NCBI GenBank assembly: GCA_036873135.1
Contig: JAPTYO010000003.1
Coordinates: forward strand, 23,274,001 to 23,338,000
Direction: 5' to 3'
From: Clarkia xantiana subsp. parviflora
Lineage: Eukaryota; Streptophyta; Magnoliopsida; Myrtales; Onagraceae
Length of the DNA stretch: 64,000 bases
Part shown: piece by piece, positions 47,181 to 60,110 of the stretch
Numbering within the stretch: position 1 is the first letter of the stretch
Layout of the letters: each line of letters begins with the position of its first letter
Notes under the pieces: generated by a model
What the model saw: the letters and a program-made list of their open reading frames with translations, nothing else
What the model was told of the DNA's origin: nothing
Databases searched by the model: none
Program-made: the position numbers and the translations under genes

Positions 47181-48224
47181 GGAATTTAGTGCTCTCTTGA
47201 AAGATTGCATTTATTGTGCTTCATCCCAAGCGACGGTTCAGTCTAGGCTATTTTATGGATTAAATGTGTGTAAATTATTATGTGTATTTTTCTGATTGGA
47301 TTCTCCTGCTAATGTGTCAAGCTCAGATTGCATCTGTTAGCCAAGACCATCTGAATTAGTATATAGGAGGTAGATTAAGAGTGTATTGAATTAAAACGGT
47401 GAGTTTTATCAGTTATAAGTAGGGTTAGAGTGAAGTTTATTAGTATTGATAATGTGTCTTTGTTTGATTGGATACTTTTGCTTATTTGTCAACACGTGGC
47501 AGCCAATTAAAGGGTTATAAACAGGATTAGACACTTGGCAGCCAATTAAGGGGTTATAAACAGAATTAGTATAATATATTTAGATTTAGATTAGATTTAG
47601 ATTAGATATTTAGATATCTAAATATCTAAACCTTCTTCTTCTTCTTCTCCTCAATCTTCACGTCTCTTCTTCATGGGCTGTCCATTTTTCTTAATTGGCT
47701 CATCACCTTTCGTCATTCCCAGCCCAGGCCACGTTCTTCTTCAGCCTGTCCAGAGTCCTCCCAGCGCCGCTCTCACCTTCAGCGCCGCTCTCACCTTCTT
47801 CTTCTCCTCAATCATCACATCGATCTGGTCATTCTAGCGCCGTCTCCTCTACCAGCGCAGAAGACCTTCCAGCGCCGTCACTTCTTCTTCTCCAAACGCA
47901 GAAGACCTTCTGTTTCCAATATTCAATTCAAACGTTTCCAATATTCAATTCAAACGTTTCCAATTTTTAATTAAACTCATTCAATTCCATTGAATGACGA
48001 TTAATTTCATAATCTCCGTTTCGTTATTCAAAGAAGCCTATTTTAATTCGGATATTATTCAGAAGTTGCTACACAAATCAGCAGCCGTGGTGGTATTTTT
48101 TCCTTCGATCGAGAAGAGGCTGCCAAACTCCCCGTCAACGTGAACACAAGGTAGTATCTCAACATAAACTATACTTTTGAGTTCAATTTATACTTTCTTA
48201 ACAGTTGTTTATCTTTTTTTGTTC

Positions 48225-48520
48225 TTGATTTGTTTCAGGAGTCAGAACGGCATTACAAAGGTGAGCTTTGCTTGATACTGTTAATTCTTCGATAAATTAA
48301 TTGCAGTTTTCTTCATTGAAATTGAACATGAGCTTTGATTTGTTTCATTGATTTGTTTCAGGAGTCAGAACAACATAAGAAAGGTGAGCTTTGCTTCATA
48401 TTGTTAATTCTTCGATAAATTAACTGTAGTTTTCTTCATTGAAATTGAACATGAGCTTTGATTTGTTTCATTGATTTGTTTCAGGAGTCACAACGGCATA
48501 AGAAAAGGTGATCTTTGCTT
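48225..48520 (+). repeat. Three tandem copies of an exon-like unit with splice sites
   Basis: A unit of about 122 bp is present three times. Each contains TTTGTTTCAG|GAGTCA...AAG|GTGAGC, a consensus acceptor, a 22-25 base exon-like core and a donor. The donors are at about 48260, 48382 and 48509. It lies within the Helitron-like region. Confidence 0.7.
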
Positions 48521-49733
48521 GATACTGTTAATTTTTCGATAATTTAACTGTAGTTTTCTTCATTGAAATTGATCATGAGCAACACAATGAAATTAACTGT
48601 AGTTTTCTTCCATATTGGGTTTCTTCATTGACTATGTTCCATATTGTGTTTGTTGACTGATTTTCTATCTGATGATGCTGATTTAGTTTTATCATTTTAC
48701 AGGAATACAAAATGGCTATGCAATATACTAAACTGGAGACCTAACTCATTCAGTGGTTAAACAAATGCATTATCCGGGTACACATAATTAGATCTTGGAT
48801 AGCTATGAACGTAAAGACTAGTGCTGTTTACTCAAAGAACATGCTGATGATAGATGAAGAGGTAATTAAAAAAAATACTTTGGCATAATTTTTTTTTTGT
48901 CTAAATGTTTCTATTAATCAATTTAAAACATTGAAGAGCATTATTTCCTAGCTTTGTCTGAAATGATGTCATCTCTGTGAATATTAATTGTTAATTTTTC
49001 TATACTTACATAGTTTACCTCATTGCTTTCTCGGTATCTGGAAGTGAAAATAGTTTAGAATTCAATATGTCCAATATGTAAGTAGCCTCCAACAGCAGAA
49101 CCAATGACCAGTCTTATGCCCCCAAGATGTACTGATATGGAGTCAATAATATGATGGATTTCACTGCTTGGCTAGATAAACATATACTTTTTTAGCATTG
49201 ATTGAATTATTTCATTTATAGGAGATGAATGTAAGTTGAAACGGGACATCTGGTGATTTAAACATTTCTGAAAAGCATTAACTAAGTGATGAGTTTGGGC
49301 CGAAAGTTTTGGAGTTTGAATCTAACCAATTTTACAGGCAGGTATTTTAACTAAGTGACGAGTTTCTGTAAAGTATTGATCAGCTAAATCAACTTACATA
49401 TGCATGAAGATGATTTGAAGACAAATGGAGAAATTTATGAGTTTAAATGAAGAAGATCGAGTTGTGCCCTAAAGGAAAAAAAAAACTTATTTGGGCTTGA
49501 AGTTATAGGGCTTGCAGATGAAATCACTTTGTGTTACTCAGTTAATTGATAAGTTTGTTTAAGACATGTTTTAGCTTGAAATAACAAAATTAATTGAGAG
49601 ATTATGTGTGAAATAGATTAAACTTCCATAGTGTAAGTTAATTCATTTGGATTTTTTTTTCTTTTTGACCAAAATTCTTTTGAATGTTCAATCAATGGAA
49701 AACTAGAGTTGGTTGTTCTTCTTCCTCCCCAGG

Positions 49734-49889
49734 TACGATTTCCCGGGACAACAGCCAAGTATATATACCCTTCTATGGTGGTGTGGATTAAGGATGGTGG
49801 TGACTTATCAGATAAGCCGATAGATAGTGCAGTGTTGCCGATGATTAAGAAATTCAGAGATATGAACAAGTTAAAGAAACTCCATCTCA
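49734..49889 (+). pseudogene. Unassigned exon-like fragment
   Basis: It is preceded by a pyrimidine-rich acceptor CCCCAG and followed by AAG|GTACAC. The open frame reads about 52 residues including [20 protein letters not shown] and a Lys-rich end. Composition is coding-like. I do not recognise the family. It is probably a host gene exon carried by a Helitron. Confidence 0.45.
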
Positions 49890-51537
49890 AGGTACACATA
49901 AATATATCTCCGTCATTCTTACTTATCCAATTTATTTATTACAGACATTTTTTTAAAGAAGTAAAGCATGAAAAATGGATGCATTTGTTGCAGGTAATTT
50001 GCTGAGAGCTCAAATGGGTGACAGAGAAAATGCAAGTAAATTTACTGATTCTGGTTCGATATAATTTTGTGATATCAGTGAAGAGTTATTGTGTTGTTAG
50101 TTATACCTTCAAGTTGCTAGCAAGTTTTTTTGCAAGAGTCGTAAATAAAGTGGATTATCAGAACCTGGTGTTCCAAGAAGCAACGTCATCCGACAAATTT
50201 ACATTAAAGACATTTGTAGCATTGCCAACAAGTAGACATTGAGCAAAAAAAAAAAAAAAGTAGGTACATAGCTACATTCTATATTGCAGCTATGTTTTGC
50301 TTTGTTTTGAATGACATGTCCATCATTGTTTCGTTATTGCCATTGCTTATTGTTTCATTAGGATGTGATATTGCAATAGACTGTGTGATGTTTGGCACGA
50401 GTCATTACATATTAATGTTATGGCAAAAAAAAATACATGTTAATGTATATACTGAAATTGGAGTATAGGCTTTCATTAGGCTAAGAAATAATTATTTTGG
50501 GCCAAGACCAATTAAATAGTTTTGAGCTGGAGCTAGATTTTTTTTTTTGTTGCTACAATATTTGTTATATTTGCAAACAAATTTTGGTTATATTTCAGTA
50601 TAATCATGGTTAAAGAAAAAAGATTTATTTATAATTGCACAAATAAGGTTCATTAGTTACATCAATTTTTATGGTTTTTTTTATTTCAAATTTTAAGTCA
50701 CCTGTTTATTGATTTTTTTTTCTAATAAATATTATTTTTTTTAAATTTATTTGTCAACATCATCACATATAAAAATAAATGAGAGCTTATAATTGCACAA
50801 ATAAAGTTCATTTAGTTACATCAATTTTTATAGTTTTTTTTTTCTTTCAAATTTTAAGTCCCAATTTTGTTTATTCAATTTTTTTTCTAATAAATTAATT
50901 TGTCAACATCATCATCACGTATGAAAATAAATTAGTCCAACATAATTTCCCCGTATTATTTTATTATTCATATAGACATATAACAAACCATCCGCGCGGT
51001 GCGCAGGATAATAACACAATCTCCATAATTCTGCCAAATCAGCAGTTTAAGAAACTCTCCATAATTCTGCCACGTCATCAGCTTAATCCAGATCATTTAG
51101 ACTCCTCTTCTTCACGTGCCATAATTCTTCTTCATTCCAGCCAGGTTATTAATATCATGTCAACTACAATTAACACTAAAACGATTATAACATATACGCA
51201 ACCTAACAAATCATATATGAACATAATATTTATAAAAACATTTCAAAATAAAAATTAGAACAATATATTATTTAACATACCAAAAACAATTCAATTATAT
51301 ATACAAACATAAACACTAAATATTCATTAAAACTAAATTACTCTCAAAATAAACAAATACAAATATTCACTTTTTAACGTGCCCCGCGCGTAGCGCGGGA
51401 TCAGCACCAAGTTATATAAAGAGATAGGCTTTCATGGCCTAAATAAATAGATTGGCTTAAATACACATGGGTCAGGACGCAAGAGCTTCACAACAACAGA
51501 AGCTGCTTCTTCCGTTTTTTTTAACACATGAATTTAA

Positions 51538-51725
51538 TTCGGTTCGGTCTTGGACTGCGTAGATCATAAGTCCATAACGGTCTCAGACCGAATCAAGTTA
51601 GAACCGATAAGTACAGTTAAGAAAAGATTCAATAAACTTGGTCCTGAAATAGATCGGTTCTTAACGGTTCGGACCCCACACGGCTAAACCTAGACCGGTT
51701 CTAATATACTTTTTGCTCAGCCCTA
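51538..51725. mobile_element. Partial hAT-like element end
   Basis: The right end GCTCAGCCCTA (51715-51725) and GGTTCGG/AACCGAT-type subterminal words match the other hAT miniature elements here. The left end is missing or decayed. Confidence 0.5.
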
Positions 51726-51793
51726 CATGCTTATATAGAAGTCCAGAGGGGCAATGACCCTCCTCGCTATCATGTGGCCTCATGCATGCTTGC

Positions 51794-52467
51794 TTGGGGT
51801 GAGCAAATATCCCGAGAGGCTCAAAGTCCCGTCCGTCCCGCCCTAGCCCGTTCCAAAAAGCCCGTCCCAAAAATGTGCCCAAGCCCTAATGGGCGGGACT
51901 TTTCTTCTCAACTAGGGCTAGGGCTAAGGATAGGGCTTTTTTACGAAGTCCCAAAAGACCCGTCCCGTCCCTTTTTGCTAACTAATCAGCTATAAACTAT
52001 AATTAGTTAAGTTAACTTATATAATATGCATGCATTTATAACTTGTTATGGCAGAATAGTTTGTGACTTTGTGTTAGAGTCTTGGTAAAACTTAGTTTTG
52101 GAGTCTTTGGTGAACTATTTTGGAGAACCAAGTTATGTGTTGAACTTGGTGTTCTTACAAGTGACAAAATGTTTGAGCGATTTTGGTGTTTTATGGTGAA
52201 TTTTGTGGTATGTGGTGAACTTTGTTGTTGTTCTGTGTTTGGTTATGCTTTAAGTATATTGAGTATGATTTTTTTTTTTTTTTAACTTGGATGAGAATTT
52301 GGGTTTGTCCCATTTGTCCCTAGTCCCTGTAGGCCCGTGACGGGCGGGCCTTTTCCTACTAGTTAGGGCTTGGGATAGGGCTCGGGACAACCATTAAGTG
52401 GCCCTAGTTTTAGGGCTTGGGCTATTTTTTAGAAAAAGCCCGCCCATTTGTCCCATGCTCAGCCCTA
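51794..52467. mobile_element. hAT-type miniature element (GGGCTAGGG/GGGCGGGC-rich)
   Basis: Left end TTGGGGTGAGCA and right end (reverse complement TAGGGCTGAGCATGGGAC), with a perfect 8-bp duplication ATGCTTGC (51786-51793, 52468-52475). Both subterminal parts hold GGGC/GCCC words, and the middle is AT-rich. No coding capacity. Confidence 0.85.
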
Positions 52468-52556
52468 ATGCTTGCGGTGTTTGAACATCGAACATCTAAT
52501 TAATTGATAAAACGCTGAACCACTATACTATATTATAAGATTCTTTTTGTTAGTAC

Positions 52557-52953
52557 CAGTGTTATCAGAACCGGACCGGGGCCTGAACCGGCAGGGCCAA
52601 CGGTTCCCGGTTCGGCCGGTCGGACCCGGTCCGAACCGGGTCCGACCGGTTTTAATAAAAAACATGCATATTTGCAGAGCCTCTATGTAAGTTAACCCTT
52701 CTGTAGGTCTTAGTCCGGACCGGGGCCTGCTCTCTATAAGTTAACCCTAATTTTTTTTTTTTTTTTATAAATGAAAGAGTCCGAACCGGCGAACCGCCCG
52801 GATTGCCCAAAATCGGCCGGTTCGGTGAAAACCGGACTTCAGAACCGGGTTTCGCTTACATCCTCCGGAAATAAGCAAACCGGACCGTGGAGGGGTCCAG
52901 TTCCGATTCGACCCCGGTAGGACCGCCGGTCCGGTCCGGTTCTGATAACACTG
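52557..52953. mobile_element. hAT element with CAGTGTTATCAG ends
   Basis: Termini CAGTGTTATCAGAACCGGAC on both ends in inverted orientation, with a perfect 8-bp duplication GTTAGTAC (52549-52556, 52954-52961). Length 397 bp, with dense CCGGTCCGG words. A non-autonomous hAT element close to the RPS29 promoter. Confidence 0.9.
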
Positions 52954-53027
52954 GTTAGTACCTTAATAAAAACAAAATGTGGTTAGAAAAATTGAAAGGA
53001 CAAATACCGGGCTTGTGTTGAGGTCAA

Positions 53028-53097
53028 TGGGCCGGGTCCAGAAATGAGACCATCAAACCGACAGGGTATTAAAGCTAGTGTGACCTGATTAGGGTTT
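53028..53097 (+). promoter_or_regulatory. Site II and telo-box of the RPS29 promoter
   Basis: TGGGCC at 53028-53033 (site II, TCP-binding type) and TTAGGGTTT at 53089-53097 (telo-box). These two motifs together are typical of plant ribosomal protein promoters. They lie about 100-170 bases upstream of the start codon. Confidence 0.7.
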
Positions 53098-53101
53098 CTG
53101 A

Positions 53102-54396
<1,295 letters not shown>

Positions 54397-54646
54397 AAAG
54401 TTTCTCGGTGCTAATAATCCGAAAGCCAAATCAAGGATGAAGAAGAAGAAGCTTAGTTTTCTGGAATGTTTTGTTGTTAGCTTTATTTAGAAACAACTAA
54501 GGTATTCAGATTGTTTTTCCATCTAATTGTCATGATGAACAATTTGTTTGCTTCATTTTCATATATAAGATATCAACTCAATTGTCAATGTTCTTCAATC
54601 CGACCCTTGATTAAGTATTATACTTATACACTTACATAAAACATAT

Positions 54647-57600
54647 CTATATTACATGATAGTGATGATAAACCGATTCCAGGAGGCGACCCGTCCCTGT
54701 ATATTTCTGCAGTGCTGTTACTTGACCTCTATGTATATATTCTACATGAATGTATGTGTGTAGTTGATAAAAAGCTTGCAAATTGGCATCACAGAAGGGC
54801 AATTACGTACCTTTTCATCGATTTTGATACTCCATGCATCATTTTTGGATCCGTAACTCGGGTTATTGAGAAGAGGAGCTATCTCATCGTCGCTGTCATA
54901 GCACTTGTGTGGCCCGGTCGCCTTGAGCACTATTCCCAGTAGAAAACATAATCCCTGGGAAACGAAACAACATTAAGGAAAGCATTAACCCACTATTATA
55001 TAACATCCATTCATTAAAATTGAACATGTTTCACAAAATCTACATAACCTAACCTGTATCGACACAACCGATAACCCTATCCACTTGCACATCTTGAAAT
55101 CCGACTTGATAAATTGTTTGACATTGTCTAGATTACCGGTAGCATCATTGGGAATGTCCTGATGACAAGATCACAAGATTAGCAATTTGAATACACTTGT
55201 TGATGATCAAGATTAGGGCTTTGCATAAATTATAGAGGAATAAAATTTAGTGCATGTTAGTATCTTTCTGGGCGTACCTTCTCCCAGTTACGGTTGAGAA
55301 ACACATCAGCGGTGACTGCGGCTTCTACAGCAAGAAGCATAAACACCATCGACATATACTGCACAATTACATCTTGGACGATTATTCACTACTTACTGAA
55401 AAATTTCGGCTTTAACGCTGAAATCGTTCTTTGTTAAAAAATTTGAGCCAGATCGAATAGGTTTCAAAAACTGGTTTAAGCCATACTATTCCAATTATGT
55501 ATTTGATTCATTAAAAAATCCGGTTTGGAATCCGAATCAGTAAAAAAAAAAATATTCACAAACCGAACCAGTTAGATTTTACATTAAATAAAAAACTCTT
55601 TATACGAACCAATCTGGATTGAACCGGTTCAACCATAACAATCCAATTCAAGATAAGTCTGGCTGAACCCATTTTTTTACCAACCCAACCTAAGGGCTAG
55701 GTAAAGTTCAAGCGAAAGCAATACCATACCAGATAGAGGCAATAGGCATTAGCAGTTTCTGCAGCAATATGACCAAAGCACGTAATCACACACAAAGAAG
55801 CTCCAAGACCAAGAGTTGTATATATAAACCTGCAAATCATTCACAATATATAGTAACTTCTAGTTTAATTATTATTAATTGGGTTAATAGGTCTTTTGTT
55901 ACATGTTTGATTAATGTTGGTTTTTGGTGCAACAATCTTTTTTGGATACTATTAGTGTAATACGTTTGGAATTTGTACACTTTTTGTGTATCCATTAAAT
56001 TTCCGTCTATTTCAGCTGTTAAGTGCCCATGTGTAAATCACATGATTTCCCCTAAGTTTAATTTTTACTCAATTTAGTTCCTACTATTTTCTTTCGATCA
56101 ACAACTATTTTTTCAACCACAATCCAAATCCGCCGGTGACCATAAACCTAGTAAGAGGCCTACAATTGGGCCACATAAGGCCAGATCGGAGCTATGTAGT
56201 TTCGACTAGAGCCCTGGAGAGCTCTGAGTGAGCCCTTTCTGGCTCTAGTCAGAGCCACATAGCTCTGATATGGGCCATCTGTGGCCCAATCGAGGTCGGA
56301 AGCCTCCAAATAGTAGCACTTGGCTCCGATTGAGCCACAGAGGGCTCATTCAAAACTCTATGTGGTTCTGGTCTGAGCCATAGAGCTCTGATTTAAGACC
56401 TTCGTGGCTCAATCGGGACTGTAAGGTTTTAATTGGAACCCTCCGGCTCCGATTGGTGATCACCGACGACCATAAGCGGTGGTCGAAAGACTTAGACGGT
56501 GTCTAAATTAATGCACAGTGGTTGGCCGAAGAAAATAGTAAGGATTAAAATGAGAAAAAAAATGAAATTCATAAGGAAATTACAAAGCACTTAAATGAGC
56601 GGAAAGTTAACATATGTACAAAAAATGTAGAAGTTTCAAACGTAGTATACAAAAAATATGGAAAAAAATTTGTCGCACCTAAAGCTAGTATTAGTTAAAT
56701 TTGTTGTACCAAAATACTTATTAATCCTTAATAATCTTATACCAATATAAAATGTGAAGGTTGTCCTCACCCCCAATAGGTACCTTTTCAACATTTTTTT
56801 TATTATTATTATTATTATATAATATTTAGTTCCCATAACTTTATAAAATTGATGATTTAGTCTTTATTATATTTGAGACCCATCTATTTATCTTTACTAT
56901 TACTTAAAAATCATTTCGTTAAATTTTGTTAATTTTATTTTTTAAGTTCGCTTAATTGACATGTCGCTGTAGTTATTATTAAATTATCAATCCAATAAAC
57001 TTATCAATTAGGGATGCATATCTCCTGCCCCACTCTTCTTGTTCCAGATCGTGTCTCATCGTTAAGATTTTGACACGTGTTCTGTGTGCAATTAATTTTG
57101 TGGGTTTTTATTTCTCTAAAACCCTACTGAGATTTGTGAAATCTAGAAGGAAAATTAAATTTAAGGACACGTGTCAAAATCTAAATGGTAAGGCACAATC
57201 TGGGGCATGAAGAGTTGTCAGGAGATCTGAATCCATCAATTAGAGTCATCCTTAACATATGATATGCATTCAGTATGTGCAAACGCCGGGTGCATGCATT
57301 GTTTCATTAACCATATCACAGATTTGGGGATGTTCCACCCTTTGACATTTTTGTATCGCATAAATTAGTCACTTGCCAACTCATATAACCTATCAAAATA
57401 TGGATCAACCGTAGTTCCTGAAGTTTGACTTTACATATACCGTGTTACTCAATGTTCAATACTTATTGACTCGAACTATTGATTTAGTTCTTGTGCTTAT
57501 AAATTCAATCATATTAGGTATATCCTAATTAGCAGTTGAATAAATATTTAAGGCGAATTCAATAAACTTCAGACATTAGTTATTTAAAAAATTGATGATT

Positions 57601-58673
57601 TAGTCCCTACTATATTTGAGAGTTACTAAAATTTTCATTAGTTAAATTGCATTAATTATTTTTGCTAAGTCACTTAACTTACATGTACATTAATTATCAT
57701 TAACTTCTTAATGCAATATACCTATAAATTCGAGTCACCCCCAAATTATGATATGTATTCAACTCGTGTACACTTAGAGTACATGTTGAGATTTTTTTTG
57801 TATATGTGTCAACAAAGGTTCTTGAATTTTGACCTTTTACGGATAACATGTTACTCATCGTCCATCATTTAGGGTCTCGAACTATTAATTTAGTTCTTCC
57901 ATCTGTCAATTTAATCAAATTGTGTACAACCTAATTAGTATTTAAATAAATAATTGATGTAAAGTCAAGTATAAACTTTTGATTTTAATGAATTGAATTT
58001 TCCTTTGGCGTTAAATCAATTTTTGTTGGTATTATGGTATAAAATTGCATGGAACGTGTATAGTTACGTTTTTATAGGTCAAACTGTTCCACTAATGACT
58101 CTAAGTGGTTAAGTACAAGTTTACATTCTTCACTCCTCAAGTTGATGAGTTAGATACAACTTTGTCGTCAATAACCCACGCCATACGCGATGTAACTCAT
58201 TATTAGTTCTAACCGTAAATATATATACATGTAAAGCTAATTTAGTACCGTAATGGAAAACAATAGTTAATTTTGTACATAATTATCATCTTCTATTTTT
58301 TTTCGTTGTGAATTACATTGTGTCGTTCTTTTTTTCTCCCAGCCCCTCAAGTTGCCCATGTATTAATTAAATATTTTCATATTAGAAAGCTTAAGATAAA
58401 TTTCTTGAAATTTAGACGACCGATACGCGTGCAACGCACGCGTTAATAACTAGTATAATAATAAGTAATTATATATGACGTGGGAAATCAATTTGGTGAA
58501 TATAATATTTACCAAGGAGAGGTTTGTGACAAGGCTGGAAAATCAGAAATTTGCCTCTCCCAAACCCTAATCATCCAAACGGAGTAGAGGATGATGGCGA
58601 TTCCGGCGATTCCGATCAGAGAATTGACCAACTTCAGCAGGTTCTTCATGCAACTCCTCACCATTCTTGCCAT
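54647..58673 (-). CDS. TOM2A/tetraspanin-like membrane protein, six exons
   Basis: Minus-strand exons are 58673-58513, 55829-55730, 55358-55278, 55158-55054, 54954-54811 and probably 54706-54647, with a continuous frame of 216 aa. Four membrane segments are visible: about residues 11-32, 55-78, 89-110 and 149-170. Between the last two is a short loop starting NRNWEKDIPND. The C-terminal tail has CYDSDDE, PLLNNP and KNDAWS, as in TOM2A and its plant tetraspanin relatives. TOM2A itself is a host factor for tobamovirus replication complexes; this gene's own role is unknown. The final exon is uncertain: reading through the exon 5 donor would instead give a short tail ending at 54742. Intron 1 (2.7 kb) contains a MULE-type MITE and a Helitron end. 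Confidence 0.82.
56130..56470. repeat. GAGCC/GGCTC-rich region in tetraspanin intron 1
   Basis: Many inverted and direct copies of GAGCCACATAGCTC-like and TTGAGCCACAGAGGGCTC-like words are present, so the region can fold extensively. It may be a decayed miniature element. Confidence 0.45.
56844..57960. repeat. Old tandem duplication in tetraspanin intron 1
   Basis: Two diverged copies of a roughly 0.4-kb unit are recognisable: AATTGATGATTTAGTC with TATATTTGAGA at about 56848 and 57590, and GTTCTTGAATTTTGACC-type with CTCGAACTATT at about 57412 and 57825. The first copy is split by the MITE at 57012-57234. Confidence 0.6.
57012..57234. mobile_element. MULE-type MITE, 223 bp
   Basis: Long inverted repeats of about 80 bp beginning GGATGCATATCTCCTG and GGATTCAGATCTCCTG, with a perfect 9-bp duplication ATCAATTAG (57003-57011, 57235-57243). 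The inverted arms contain AGATTTTGACACGTGTTC and its complement. Non-coding, non-autonomous. Confidence 0.88.
58425..58453 (+). mobile_element. Helitron 3' terminus in tetraspanin intron 1
   Basis: A perfect 8-bp hairpin ACGCGTGC-AAC-GCACGCGT (58425-58443) is followed by TAATAA and CTAG (58450-58453), then T. This is the standard plant Helitron 3' end. I could not place its 5' TC end, which should lie upstream in the intron. Confidence 0.7.
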
Positions 58674-58731
58674 TTTTGTGATGATCCTAAACCCTTCCAA
58701 GCTACCGTTGGCTTTAAAGAGGAGCAGCAAT

Positions 58732-59321
58732 TAGGGGTGAAACCGGTTCGGTCGGACCGATTTTTTAGCTATTTCGGTCGGAGTCCGATTTATTCGGACC
58801 GGATTTTTTCAACAAAAAAATCCGACCAAAAATCCATATGGAAAAAAATAATCCGTCCATGTTTAGTACGGTGTTTTCGGTTCGGTTTTCGGTTTTAACC
58901 GAAAATCCAAACGTAATAATTAATATTTAAAATTTCTCCAATTTTAGAATACTAAACAAAAATTATGTAAAATACTATACAAAATTTCATACAACTAATA
59001 CTTATAGAATATACTAAAAGTTCCAAAATTAATAAAAAGAGAAGGTATTTGATTTCCTTAAGAAAAATTTTAAGTTATCTTAATATGATATATAATATAT
59101 ATCATATTATATTATATCATTGAATAACTTCGGTCTAGTTCGGTCTAGTTCGGTCTCCACGGTTTTTAAGACATGAGGACCGAACCGAACCGAAAAACCG
59201 AAGGATACCAAAAAAATCCGACCACATAACAAACGGTCTATATACGGTCCGGTTTTTTCGGTCCGGTCCGGTTCGGTTTTTTGCGGTTTTTCGGTCTCGC
59301 CGGATTTTACTTTCAGCCCTA
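58732..59321. mobile_element. hAT-type miniature element in the tetraspanin promoter
   Basis: Left end TAGGGGTGAAACCGG and right end (reverse complement TAGGGCTGAAAGTAAAA), with a perfect 8-bp duplication GCAGCAAT (58724-58731, 59322-59329). Subterminal GGTTCGG/CCGGACC words. It sits 58 bases upstream of the tetraspanin ATG, probably within the leader or core promoter. Confidence 0.88.
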
Positions 59322-59329
59322 GCAGCAAT

Positions 59330-59883
59330 TATGATACTTCCAATGGACTCTGCCTTTTGGGAAATAAAAGCATCGGGCTTCTTAAAAAAGGTAAAGCCTA
59401 TTTCGGTTCGGTTGGAATTTAGTCCTCAAACTAACATACAATGATTCTTTAGTCCTCAATTTTTATTGGGTTAGTAACCAAATCGTCGTCACTTGAGCTT
59501 TTTTGAGTTTTTCTACCATACTCCAAAAGCACTATGCTTTTTGTTTTTTTTATTATTAGGGTGGACTTAATTGTAACATATGTAAAACTTTAAAAGTATG
59601 AAAAATATGAAATTTTTTAACCACGCCTAATATTTTGCATCATACTATCAATAATATCATTTTTCCACTAAGGGTTCACTTTTAGGGCAATAAAAAATAT
59701 AAAAAAATATCTAAACCATAGTGCTCTTGGAGCATGATAGAAATACCCAATTTTTTTACTGTTTTAGAAATCGCCGCTTATTTTTTTATTTTTTATATTT
59801 TAAATTTCACAGCCTCTACTTTTGATTTTAGACGAAAACGTACATTATCTTGGCACTTTGTTCGTGAAAATGCCATGTGCCGC
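59330..59883. other. AT-rich flank of the tetraspanin gene
   Basis: Probably the original upstream region of the tetraspanin gene displaced by the hAT element. No gene is visible. Confidence 0.4.
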
Positions 59884-60110
59884 TTTTTTTTTTTTTTTTT
59901 TTTGGTTTCCCGCGGGGTGATCCTAAGTAGGCCCATCAGGAGGGCAGCACCCGTAGCATGCTTGCTCCAAGCTAGACTAATCCCCACTCGCACCGGGGTC
60001 AGCCCGTAAGGGGTAAGGTGCTGGCCATGAATATTTTTCCATTCCCATGGTCACTAGCGGGGTTTGAACCCCAGACCTCTGATTAAGGGTGAGGCGCTAA
60101 ACCACCACAC
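59884..60110 (-). mobile_element. tRNA-derived SINE
   Basis: On the minus strand: an A-box-like GGTGGTTTAGCGCC (about 60093-60106), a B box GGGTTCAAACCCC (about 60060-60072), a tRNA-unrelated body, and a poly(A) tail of 20 (T-run 59884-59903 on the plus strand). Target duplication not resolved. The body's GGGGATTAGTC motif recalls Au-type SINEs, but this is from memory. Confidence 0.7.

Larger units (their letters stand above)
46157..51411. mobile_element. Helitron-like composite region
   Basis: The left edge on the minus strand reads as a Helitron 3' end: hairpin CCCGCGC-TTT-GCGCGGG (46169-46185), then CTAG at 46157-46160, followed by T. The right edge on the plus strand has hairpin CCCGCGC-GTA-GCGCGGG (51383-51399), then CACCAAGT at 51405-51412, a degenerate CTRR. 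A third hairpin (CCGCGC-GGT-GCGCAGG) is at 50992-51007. At least two non-autonomous Helitrons in opposite orientation appear to adjoin. No helicase or Rep is encoded. Inside are gene-like fragments and local tandem repeats. The extent of each element is uncertain. Confidence 0.5.
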
